Assembly: GCA_026168455.1 (NCBI GenBank) | Contig: CM047429.1 | Span: forward strand, 5,111,125 to 5,175,124 | Origin: Theocolax elegans | Lineage: Eukaryota > Arthropoda > Insecta > Hymenoptera > Cerocephalidae | Reading direction: 5' to 3' | DNA length: 64,000 bases | In this document: piece after piece, positions 9,979-19,699 of the stretch | Numbering within the stretch: the stretch's first letter is position 1 | How the letters are laid out: each line of letters opens with the position of its first letter | The notes under the pieces: generated by a model | The model's input: only the letters and a program-made list of their open reading frames with translations | Databases searched by the model: none | Told to the model about the DNA's origin: nothing | Program-made: the position numbers and the translations under genes

Positions 9979-12535
9979 CTGCCAGGGCCTCCAGTACACC
10001 TCTAGACTTCAGCATATGTTTTAAAGTAATTGTTGTGTTCTTTAGTGCCATTAGGACAGCCTTGCTGTCCAAACAGAAGGTAACAGTTCTGTGTTTTAAC
10101 ATCCTGTATTTGCAACACAATATGCTTTATTAAGCGAGGCTTATAATACTCTTCGTCCACTATGGGCGGTGGAAGTCTCAGAGTAAGGCTTTCCAAAAAT
10201 TAAAAAAATTATAAATTGGCGTTTCGACCGCAGCTCTCTAGCTTTGGTCTCCTCAGTAAGGAGCTAGAGGCCTTCCTTAGACGCCCGACGCAGATGGAAA
10301 GCAACGTCAAATGGATGTTAATACGGCTATATTTAGGCCTTTATTGGACTGTTCCTCTAGCAGTTAGAGAGAACAGTCGAATTCCCCTGGTGGTAAGTGG
10401 AAAAGTCTGATTTATCAACTCTTTATCTTTAAAGAATTTACAATCTGTCGTTTTAAGGAGCTTGCAGAAAGCTTTGTAAGCACAAGGCCTGATTTCTACG
10501 TGTTATAGGGGGAAATCTAACATTTCTAATGCGATTTTATACTTTATCCAGAGTTTTAATATCCGCTTTGATTTACTCGACCACACCAGTGCTCCATAAG
10601 TGTACTTCCGTCTAATACGACCACCTTACTTTATCTGGGCCTAGTCCCCAAAATCTGTCGAAAGCTTTCTTGACCTTTATTCTTTCTTTACCTGTTATAT
10701 ATTTTGTCATTTTTCAACCTTACCCTCGAGCGGAATGAGTCTATCTTTCAACAGGGTCTTTCTTCTCGGAATTCAGGGAAGTGTGTTTCCAATAAATTCA
10801 ACAAATTTCTCTATCTCCATACATTTTTATGTGCTATTTTAAAAAGCCGTAGGTTTGTTTCACTCTGAGTGCGTTTAGATCGGTTATACAGCCTTCTGTC
10901 CTTTTTCTTGAGTTTTTCTAAAGAGTGATTCCATTAAAGTGTTCCCTTAGTTTCAGCTTACCTTCTTAATTCAGAATTCTTCTCAAACGAGCTTCAAATT
11001 CCTCTTTGCATCCATCCCAATGTGTGTTTTTTGGATTTCTTCTCCAATTTTAATATTGGAAAACAATATAATTGTGATCCGACATTGAGACATCATGCGA
11101 AACCTTACAGCCAGTGACATTATAACCACTACCTCGCGATGCAATCGTTATGTCAATGACTTCTTCCGTTACAGCATTTTGAACGAAGGTGAATTTCTTC
11201 CGATCATGCTTGAAGAGCATAAAAATAGAAAGAGTCTTTCCCCTCTACTATTGCAGTTAGTATTATCCCATAATATGTGGTGTGAGTTTGCGTCACATCC
11301 CACTATCAATTCGGTGCCTTTATCCTCACATTAGAGATGCTACTTCACCATGATTGTACTCTCTGTACCTCCCACTGATTTGAAGGTGAGATGCACTGTA
11401 CACAAGTTCCATAAACAGTGTTTTGGCACCAACTCTGTCTGCAAACCTTTAACAATAATGCATATTCTTCCAGAATCAGTAATTCCACTTATTACGGAAC
11501 CTACATTATTCAAACCAGTAATTTTTCCTTTATATAGCCAAGGCTCTTGAATCAAGCATGTACCTGTGAAAACCCCAGCCATGTGTCTAGTTAAAACCGC
11601 TAAGGTAATTTTACTGTGGTGCAGATTAACTTGTGTGAACTCAGTTGTGGGTTTCGGTATAAGACCGGACCCGTTGTTGAGATTCACTTTACGTGTCTGT
11701 CGATTACGTGTCTCGGCTATCTTATTGTGCGAGTCCTCCTCTGCCTTTTCTTTGAAGAGAACGGCATGTGTTCTACTGGCACAGTAGAAAGGTCTAAAGT
11801 CCAGAGCCTTTATTGTCTCGACTTTAGACCTCTCAAACAGCATCCTGGTCGCAGTCTCTTTCTTTTTCTTGCCTTCGACACCTACCGACACCTGTTTGCA
11901 CCCTCCAGGGATTCCACCACTTTATTACTTTCTTCGTCACCGAAACGCTCATCTGGGTACAAGACAGAAATGATGGTCACCTTTAATTCAGTCGCAAGCA
12001 CCCTGATACAGTTTTTTAGAGTGTCTCCAATGAGCCACTTTTTCTTTTCTTTGTGAGTGGAGCTGCCTGAGTGCTGTTTTTTGGACGCACCCGGAGCATC
12101 ACTGGCGCTTTAAGAAGCATTTCTTTCGTTTGTTCCATTTCATGTGTTATAGATACAGATGTAGAAGTGTTAAAGTGCAGTACATCACCATTTCCCTCCG
12201 TGCATCAGAACCGTACGCATTTGCTCAGCCAGAAGGGTACCGGTGCAACACTAGTGGTCTCAGCAGGCTCCCACCTAAACCTAGCATAGCCCTATCCGGT
12301 CACCGACCGGCACTGCATAGATCAAGGAGATTTTTCGCCAATTGGCAGCCAAACCATGTTGGTTAGACTGACCTGGGCCCCTGTACTACCTGGTGGCCTG
12401 GGAGCTCCTACCAACCATGTTTTCCCACTGTACCCCTGGTCGTCGCTCCGATGCTCCGAGTCGAGCATAACCTGCTGAACCGAGTACGCAGCAATTCAGC
12501 ATGGCATGATTTGCCTACTGTAACTGCTATGTAGA

Positions 12536-12574
12536 TGTGTGTGCGTGTGCGTGTGCAAGTGTGTGTGTGCGTGT

Positions 12575-12575
<1 letters not shown>
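12536..12575 (+). repeat. (GT)n microsatellite, left flank of Waldo-like LINE
   Basis: About 40 bp of GTGTGC/GTGTGT units end in TGTGTGTGCGTGTG directly before the T-run. The same 14-mer recurs on the other side of the LINE. Confidence 0.9.
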
Positions 12576-12607
<32 letters not shown>

Positions 12608-13931
12608 CGAAGAGGTCGAGAAATGCTTAATGCACCATGACTGGAGCCATGCGAGACTCCCCGTGTGTGGGACTCTCCTACCGAAGGATGTCGATAGGCA
12701 TACCCACTAAAACTCCACCTCTTTTCTTACCTTTATTCCCCCGCGGGAACCGCCGCAAGGCATTACTTCGCGGTGGGAGGCAACGGCTAGATTAGCCCAC
12801 TATTGTTGCTATCGCAACTCTTCTCTCCTCTTCTCTTCTGATAAGACCCAGCCTGTCCACTACGGACGTATAGATGGTCACTACCGCGTTCCATCCCTCC
12901 TGGGATCCAAGCAGGCACGCCTCGATGCCCTCAGGGGTGAGGGGACTGCTCCAAGTGATTTGAAATTGGTCCCGTTCCTCCCTGAAACGAGGACACCGTA
13001 GGAGGACGTGTTTCACGTCTTCGTCCACCCCTGGACAAGCCGGGCATTCTGCGCTGCCGTAGACCTATACGAAATAGGTAGCTACGGAAGCATCCGTGCC
13101 CGATCAACACCTGGGTAAGCTGGAAACTGACGAAGCCGTGTTTCCTGCTCGCCCACTCCCGGATCCGCGGGATGATGCGGTAGGTCCAGCGGCCGTCCCT
13201 GGCTGAGTCCCATCTCCGCTGCCACTCCTCTACGGTCCGCAATGACCATCGATTGTGGCAGCGATTCTCTTCTAGGCGTCGCCCACCCTCACGGTATCTT
13301 TTAGCTCTCACGGCTGCCAGGAGGTCGAAGGGGGCGGTCCCCGCGACCACCGAGAGCGCAATGTCTGATACGGTTCGGTACGCCCGGGCCACCCTTAGCG
13401 CAGCTATCCTGCAGTCTCTCTGGCACGGAGCACCAAAGCTCTTGTGCCTGTTCAGGGTATCAGCCCAGATAGGAGCTCCGTATAAAATTACGGAGCTCAC
13501 CACCGAGGCAAGGAGGGTCCCCCGCTGTTGGGCATGATGCCCGCCAGCGCACGGGCCACCTTTGCCGCCTCTGAGCCTGCGTTCGCGAGATGGTGTTTGA
13601 ACGACAGCCGCGCGTCTAGTGTGACCCCTAAATACTTCAACGTTTTCACCGACCGTATCCGTTCTTCACCTAGCGTGAAGGTGGCGGTCCTCTCCTTTTT
13701 TTGCGAGAGATGAGCACCGCGTCCGTTTTTTCCGCCGCCAGACTAAGTCCGTGGTCTCTCAATCAAGTGGCGACCACTTCTATAGAGACGTCTCCGAGAT
13801 ATTCGATCTCTTCGACCCTCTTTGCGACCACCACTAGCGCCACGTCGTCCGCGAAAGCGACCATCGAGACACCCTCCGGAAGTTGCTGCCTAAGCAGGCC
13901 GTCATAGACAGCGTTCCAGAGTAGGGGCCCA
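12576..13931 (-). mobile_element. 5'-truncated R1-clade (Waldo-like) LINE with poly-A tail
   Basis: On the minus strand the copy starts within the reverse transcriptase at GPLLWNAVYDGLL and keeps the catalytic AFADDVAL. It continues through ISRKK, KYLGVTLDARLSFKHHL and VSSVILYGAPIWAD to AYRTVSDIALSVVAGTAPF and SRKHGFVSFQLTQVLIGHG. It ends in the cysteine/histidine region (CPRF and upstream cysteines near 13030). Frames change at least twice (around 13500-13700 and 13000). The 3' UTR is followed by 32 T on the plus strand (12576-12607), that is, a poly-A tail. Both ends abut GT/CA microsatellite sequence. R1-clade Waldo elements are known to insert into ACAY repeats, so target specificity and clade agree. 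Confidence 0.87.
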
Positions 13932-13972
13932 TGTGTGTGTGTGTGTGTGTGTGTATGTGTGTGTGCGTGTGT
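13932..13972 (+). repeat. (GT)n microsatellite, right flank of Waldo-like LINE
   Basis: About 40 bp of GT units with one TGCGTGTGTGC variant. It shares TGTGTGTGCGTGTG with the left flank, consistent with a target site duplication within the repeat. Confidence 0.9.
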
Positions 13973-13975
13973 GCT

Positions 13976-14988
13976 AAAAACAGGATGTATTTGTTCTCTG
14001 TACTGTTTTTGTGTGTATCCCAAGTGGTACTACCGCTTTCGCTAAGTTGGGAACACTGCTCTTAGCTTCCAAATGGACTGCGGAGCCGTTCTTGTTTTCC
14101 TACACCTCTAAATCGGGATGGTGGGATCGAAGTCTTGCCCTTAGTCCAGAGGAAGTCCATTTAGATGAAGAGCCCATTATTAGTGGAATACCTACATTCA
14201 AATGAGAGCCCCGATTGAGGGGATCCATAACCAGAGGATAGCCCATTTTACGGGGATCCTTACATTCACTCTCTGCCTCATGGCTACGTTTTATTAGGCG
14301 TCCTAACCCAAATTGGACGAACCTCTGCACTCATCTTTGCAGGTACGCGACAAAATGGCAGTTCTGATCGGTATTGGGTAGAATACATAACTCAATAATT
14401 GAACCTTAATCAGTTTTCTGAAAACTCATTATTTTTGGCCTAATATTGCAAGTTATGATATACATCATAAGAGATAATAATAGAGACATGACTTTAAAGT
14501 ATGTGCTTATCATCGTTGTAGAGACACACTTAGAAAATATTCAAATAATGTTTAAATGATTGAGTAAAATGGTGGTTGAGAAATGATAATATATAGCGAA
14601 ATTATAAAAGATTTATATATCGAATTAGGTTTTCGTTCTTATAAATTTTTCTGTAGGATAAATACATTTCAAGATAATGCTACAAAATCGTATCTATATA
14701 ATTAGAAATAGTGCCATAGCATAAACAGTTTATGAACGATATTTTTGGAAATAGGACCATTATCTAGTTACATTATAAGGATGATACTCTGTAAATTTTA
14801 GCTAAATCGATGAAAAATGAACTGAGTTATTTTAGATACATGATTACATACATACATCCATCCATACATACGCTTTAGGGAGAGCCTTAAATGATGTTTA
14901 AAGCGCATAAATTTCTCTTATAAGCCATTATCTAGTATATTTTAATCTATAACCCCTATAGCGGTCGTGCCTAAAACGTATTCGAACC
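13976..14988. other. Interval without recognisable gene
   Basis: The first 350 bp are moderately GC-rich without a recognised family. The rest is AT-rich and includes a short CATA-type simple repeat near 14845-14872. Confidence 0.55.
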
Positions 14989-15007
14989 AAAAATATATGA
15001 TGAATAT

Positions 15008-15450
15008 AACCGACGCGGTGGCGGAGTGGCAGAGACGCACCTCAGCCGGTCACGGAAGTTAAGCAGTATTGAGCGCGGTACCCAAGTGGATGGGTGACGT
15101 TCTCGGTCGCTTGGCTTTCGTGGCGGGTTAGGTGTTTTTTCACACTTCACAACGTGAGCGGGAGGTGTGAAACATTCGGTTTCGGTGTCAAGGCCTACGC
15201 AATGTGACTTTGACTCCCAAAAAGAATGTTTCGAATACACCGGCCATCTCGGGTGAGGTTTTCCCTGCTTCACAGGTTTCCCTCATCCACGGGCATAACC
15301 CCGGGCGAATGCGAGATGGTGGGGTTTTTAAGGGAGGGATAAAGCACCCATACATAGGTGGTAGGTGGACACCGTTAAAGTCCCCCAGGGGATAAACGGT
15401 AGGAAAGTGCCAGGAAAAAAGCGGGCACAAAATCAAGAATAAAAAAAAAA
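15008..15450 (+). mobile_element. 5S rRNA-derived SINE (SINE3-type) with target duplications
   Basis: The head resembles the internal promoter of 5S rRNA genes: AGCCGGTCACGGAAGTTAAG (box A region) followed by GAGCGCGGTAC and CAAGTGGATGGGTGAC (box C region). A roughly 300-bp unrelated body and an A-rich tail (15441-15450) follow. The copy is bracketed by the 17-mer AAATATATGATGAATAT at 14991-15007 and 15451-15467. The bounds are ambiguous by a few A residues at the tail. It would be transcribed by RNA polymerase III from the 5S-like boxes and needs a LINE for mobility. The duplications are perfect, so insertion is recent. It is not a functional 5S gene, because the 5' third and 3' end differ from 5S rRNA. 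Confidence 0.9.
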
Positions 15451-15467
15451 AAATATATGATGAATAT

Positions 15468-16857
15468 TTTTTATTGAATACTTTTTTATTTTTTCAATTA
15501 ATCAGTCAATAAAAACACAAAATATATTTAAAGCCAAATTGAGCATTTTATAATAGAAGTAAATAAATGAAACTTAGTTTTTTACTTATTTTCTGTTCTG
15601 TTTTTTTTAATATAAAAAGTAACATAAAAACAATACTTTTCATAATTATATTAAATATTTTTTAGTTAGATTAAAAAGGAATAAAAAAAGTATTTGTGGT
15701 AAATCATTCGTCGAATACTTTTGGTGGAATAAGTTTTTAAACTGCTTTAAGAAAATCGTGTAATTTCATATATAACATTTTCTTGTTTCATCTCCATTTT
15801 TGTCTTCATTTTTAAAAAGTATTCGACAAAAAGTAGCAAATGAATACTTTCCCAGCTCTGGTTTGAAAGTTACCACTCACCTAAATAAGTAATTTAATGA
15901 ATAACGCTTATTTTATTACAAGTGTCGGTATAGTAGATTGGATCATAGATGTGTCATTCTCTTAAATTACCTTTTTTTGATAATTATAAGATGTAGTGGG
16001 TCAGCCGCGGTGGACCTTTTCCGTGTCTAAATGGCTTTGCCGCATGAAGATCCGTATTGTCCGAGTTGCACTCGAAAAGTTCTTCTGGGTATTTAAACAA
16101 GCTCGATGACTAGAATAGGCAATAATATAACGGTTACAGACATACGAAATAGTTAATCGCGTAAACTTAGCGTTTCTTAAAGACCGTCAAAAGACTTACT
16201 GTGCACGAAACTACGCTGATGTATAAACTTTCTCTTTGCTTTGTGCTCGGGTCTCCCACGGGCTGGCAGTCATCTAGCAAAGTAGGACATGGGCCGTGGA
16301 GCAGCGACTCTGAATTGCACATGCCATAGACGCTGTACACTCTCTTACTCTAAGAGTCACATTCGTGCTTTCGATCTCTCGCTATCTCTCTCTATTTCTC
16401 TCGTTAGGTTACGCGTGCTCGTGGTAAAAGATGAATATTGATTATCGTTTGTTCTCTTTCTAACTTTCGTGTGTTTGCGATGCCGACTATGTTTTATAGC
16501 TCTTTGCGGTGTTGCGCGATCACTTGACTTACGGATTTTCGTGTATGGGTAACTGCTGGGTTAGGAACGTGCGCCTTTAGCTTATCTGGTTTTCAAATAT
16601 GTCTACCAATACCTCAACCATTGACTATTACTAGAAATAAGAAATAATTAAGAGTACAGAATGAATGCATAATAGAATAAATAGAAGTTGAACGGGGAAT
16701 GAGTCCGAGACAATTAAAGATTTTCTGTTGGGCGGCCATTCCTCTGCGTATGTGTCAATACTTGGAGTGTCCTTTATGGACTTCAATAGCATAATAATAA
16801 CTCTTATTCTAATTTAAAAATGTAATGAAATGTAATAAATTAACTTTATATTTATAG
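15468..16857. other. AT-rich sequence upstream of the E(Pc) exon, probably intron
   Basis: No coding similarity was seen. A GC-richer, pyrimidine-rich patch lies at about 16230-16560 (CT-rich run near 16370-16405). It could be a remnant LTR or a regulatory region, but nothing specific supports either. The last bases form a TA-rich tract leading to a TTTATAG splice acceptor. Confidence 0.5.
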
Positions 16858-16996
16858 GAACATCATCTTCAAAGAGCTATATGCGCTGGATTAATTATTC
16901 CTACTCCTGAAGTAACTAATTTAACAGATGTAGAAATTTATAATAAAATATACCCTGCAGATTACAAACTACCACGTCAATTGATACATATGCAAT
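16858..16996 (+). CDS. E(Pc): Single internal exon of Enhancer of Polycomb (EPL1 domain)
   Basis: The 139-nt exon is bounded by an acceptor (TTTATAG, ending 16857) and a donor (GTAAGT, 16997-17002) and has no stop in its frame. It begins EHHLQRAICAGLIIPTPEV and ends YPADYKLPRQLIHMQ. Animal Enhancer of Polycomb proteins have EHHLQRAI, a proline-rich IP.PE stretch, and YP..K.P.QLIH.Q in this order, just N-terminal of the rest of the EPL1 domain. The protein is a scaffold subunit of the NuA4/TIP60 histone acetyltransferase complex in the nucleus. The exon starts in phase 0 and ends after one base of the next codon. It is the only host-like coding segment I can name. An exon-duplication relic is possible but the splice signals look intact. 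Confidence 0.8.
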
Positions 16997-17046
16997 GTAA
17001 GTATTATTTAATATCATAAATAAAAAACATATTATATTTGTATTTG

Positions 17047-17350
17047 TTACAATACATATAAAGCATCTAACAGAATATATTTTAAATATGAAAGAACTTC
17101 GACGATTTCACGTGTAAGCATTTGTTCAGTGTCCACCGCTAGAATTAATAGGTCTTTGATCCACTTCGCTTTAGCTCTTTTAAATAAACCCTGAAGCTGA
17201 GGTAAGATGTTACGGTGCAGGTTATTCAATTGGTTACGTTCGTTCGGAATTGGGTTTAGATTACGCATTATGTCGATTGTGCAGGCAATATAATCCCCCA
17301 TCGGCTCATCCTCTTCCAGCGTACGAGTATTGGATTATTTGATGAGCCTT
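17047..17350 (-). pseudogene. Gag-like fragment of an LTR retroelement
   Basis: On the minus strand, EEDEPMGDYIACTIDIMRNL leads into ERNQLNNLHRNILPQLQGLF and a tail with a repeat of short helices (LILAVDTEQMLT). The pattern 'GDY...L.P.P...Q......N.LP.LQ' is typical of gypsy-type capsid domains. It is only about 95 codons, with no neighbouring protease or RT, and the upstream frame is broken. It is an orphan fragment; the host family is not resolved. Confidence 0.6.
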
Positions 17351-17779
17351 TGCTAAAAGCTTTGGTTTGTTTTGTAGCACTTTTTGGCAGATTTTAGGAA
17401 TCTTGTCACGAATAACATTTGTTCTTCATGTTCCCCTACCACATAGCAGCGGTTCCAGTGAGAAGTACTGACATGAACGGTAACACCTTGTCCATGCTGA
17501 GATTGGCGAGAATCCTACTATCCTCAATTTTCACCAGGACGGGATCAATATACTGTCTTTTGTCACCAGAGAATTTTACTCTTCACAAACCACAACGCCA
17601 ACATTGCGCGATGCCTTGGAGGATTTCGTTGTTGACTGGCTACACTCGTTTACGTCCTCATGATTAGGATAAAGAAAGCTTTAAATGTGGAGGCCTTCTT
17701 AGTCACCATATATCATCTCTTTTCCAAGCTCCTCTAGTGTCTTTATGAGGTGCTTAAAACTCTTTTCTTCCTTATCAGT

Positions 17780-19690
17780 TTCTTGGCCGGAGGCGTCCGA
17801 TCCCCTTTGTTAAATGAATAAACATACTTAACCTCGACCCGCTATAACCTTGGATGTAATAAACAACTATAGAACGAGGAATAAAAAATATCCAACAGTT
17901 TGAAGCCTGTCAAAATTGGTGAATTTCTGGCCCCCAAAAATATAACTACGAAATGAATCCTCTTTCTTAGTTAAATTTACATGATTACTCTTGGCCCTCC
18001 AAAACGTGCGAAGAGGTGCATCTAAACGAACTTAGGATGCAGTAGGAAAAATATTCAACAGCTTCGACACGTTATAACCGTGCAAAGCGGTAATAATAAC
18101 GAATATTTGGTGCAAGGAGACTCAAAAACTATCGACAGTTTTTAGAATATAATAATTATTAGATTCGTGTCTCCCCAAAACATACATAGTAAAATGAATT
18201 TACTTTGTTAATTGATCTACTTAACCCATTAACGCCCAAACGACCAACATTTTTTTTCTTTTTTCATAGTCATTATTTAATATTTAAATCATGCGCTACC
18301 ATAGTACTGATTTTTTTCGTTATAGTTTTGGATGTGTTCTTTCGAATACCGTCGGTAAAATTGATTTAACCCTTTTTTGAAAAAAATTATGATTTTTTTA
18401 ATTAAAAAAAATACAGATAATTTGTCGCTATTTTTTGATAATTAATTTTTTTTCATATTATAAAATGTATTTAGATCGTTCGATTCATGAAGAAAAGTGC
18501 ATAAAATAGTTATACTTTGTCCCTATTTTTTTGTATTTTATTCTTGGATAGTCAAAAATTTTGATTTCAATGTAAAAACACTCAAAAATAGAGAAAAATG
18601 AATAAATTTGGTTATTTTTCGTGTATTTTCATTAAAAACAAAATTTTTGACCATCTGAGAATAAAATACAAAAAATATAGGATCAAAGTATAACTATTTT
18701 ATGCACTTTTGTTCATGAATCTAACGATCTAAATACATTTTATAATATGAAAAAAAATTAATTATCAAAAAATAGCGACAAATTTTCTGTATTTTTTTAA
18801 TTAAAAAAATCATAACTGTTTTCAAAAAAGGGTTAAGTCAATTTTACCGACGGCATTCGAAAGGACACATCCAAAACTATAACGAAAAAAATCAGTACTA
18901 TGGTAGCGCATAATTTAAAAATTAAATAATGACTATGAAAAAAGAAAAAAAATGTTGGTCGTTTGGGCGTTAATGGGTTAAAAAGTCCCGACCCGTTGTG
19001 ACCATGCAAATAAACGAATTAAGGACGGAGGATTAAAGATATCCAATAGTTATTCGATACAAAAATTGTTAAAAATTTGTATCTCTCTGTTTTACAGTTT
19101 TTATACTATAAAATTATTTGTTACGTGTCCTCCTAAAAATCTGAGAAATAATGCAAATAATACAATTATTAGACTGCAAAAATAGTTAGACTCGTGTCTC
19201 CTAAAAAATCATTGCGTGATGAGTCCCCTTAGTTAATTAAATCTACAGGATCAGCTCCGAACCATTCTGACCAAGCAAATGGATGTAAATAAACGAATAT
19301 TTGGGTGGGGGCACTGAAAAACTTTCAATAGGTTTTAGACTCGTGTCTCCCTAAATAAACCGTCACGAGAAGGTTTTCCTCTGTTAATTCAATATACATT
19401 ATCAGACCCAACCCGCTATTCCGTGCAAAGGGTCGCCAATAATCGAATAAAGAACGTTGGCTGATAAACATTTAACAACTATTACACTACAGAAATTGTT
19501 GGATTTGTGTCTCCCTGAAAGACCAACACGAAACGAAACCACTGTGTCAATATAATCTACATGAACAATTTCGTCCCACTATAAACAAGCAAAGTGATAC
19601 AAATATTCAAATATAGGACGGGAGATATTAATATTTGGGGCTCTTTTACACTATAAAGATTCGTGTCTCCTTTAAAGAAATCTGGCTTGC
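17780..19690 (+). repeat. Degenerate ~160-bp tandem array, split by a palindromic element
   Basis: Diverged units share a GA(C/T)TCGTGTCTCC(C/T) box followed by A-rich sequence, CTTAGTTAAT-like and CCCGCTAT(A/G)AC-like blocks, and an AATAAACGAAT-like block. The box occurs near 18165, 19190, 19340, 19510 and 19665, with weaker forms near 17930 and 19080-19120. Spacing of intact units is 150-170 bp. The array is interrupted by the 753-bp palindrome at 18225-18977. No coding potential is seen. Confidence 0.7.
18225..18977. mobile_element. piggyBac-type palindromic (fold-back) MITE
   Basis: The sequence is an almost perfect inverted repeat along its whole length, with the centre near 18601. It begins CCCATTAACGCCCAAACGAC and ends with the complement. 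TTAA flanks both ends (18221-18224 and 18978-18981). TTAA target sites and termini starting CCC are hallmarks of piggyBac elements. There is no open frame, so a transposase would have to act in trans; a piggyBac transposase remnant lies 3.6 kb away. The transcript would fold into a hairpin of about 350 bp per arm. Confidence 0.9.
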
Positions 19691-19699
19691 GACTAATCC

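Larger units (their letters stand above)
7930..12060 (-). pseudogene. Decayed Jockey-type LINE (EN, RT remnant, RNase H) on the minus strand
   Basis: Read on the minus strand, the endonuclease comes first: QVNLHHSK, VLTRHMAGVFTGTCLIQEPW and RICIIVKGL, with SVGGTEST (11650-11340). Upstream, from about 12060, lies possible ORF1 sequence. Then come the linker and RT C-terminal traces (KAFDRFWGLGP, then an equivalent of the VRP...YG..VWW block near 10700-10560). Most of the RT, including the catalytic loop, is missing. RNase H follows as FCLDSKAVLMALKNT (10110-10000) and LLWVPGHSGIIG (8500-8465). A 1453-bp insert with target duplications (8526-9978) splits RNase H exactly between LKSRGV and LEALAEKNEVN. 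Many stops and an internal deletion make this an old copy. Confidence 0.8.

Noticed and set aside
11616..12056. 146-codon plus-strand frame as a gene
   Set aside because: It is opposite to a Jockey-type endonuclease region and shows no family resemblance; the minus strand explains the sequence.
15040..15115. 5S rRNA gene
   Set aside because: Only the internal promoter-like part resembles 5S; the flanks, tail and target repeats show a 5S-derived SINE.
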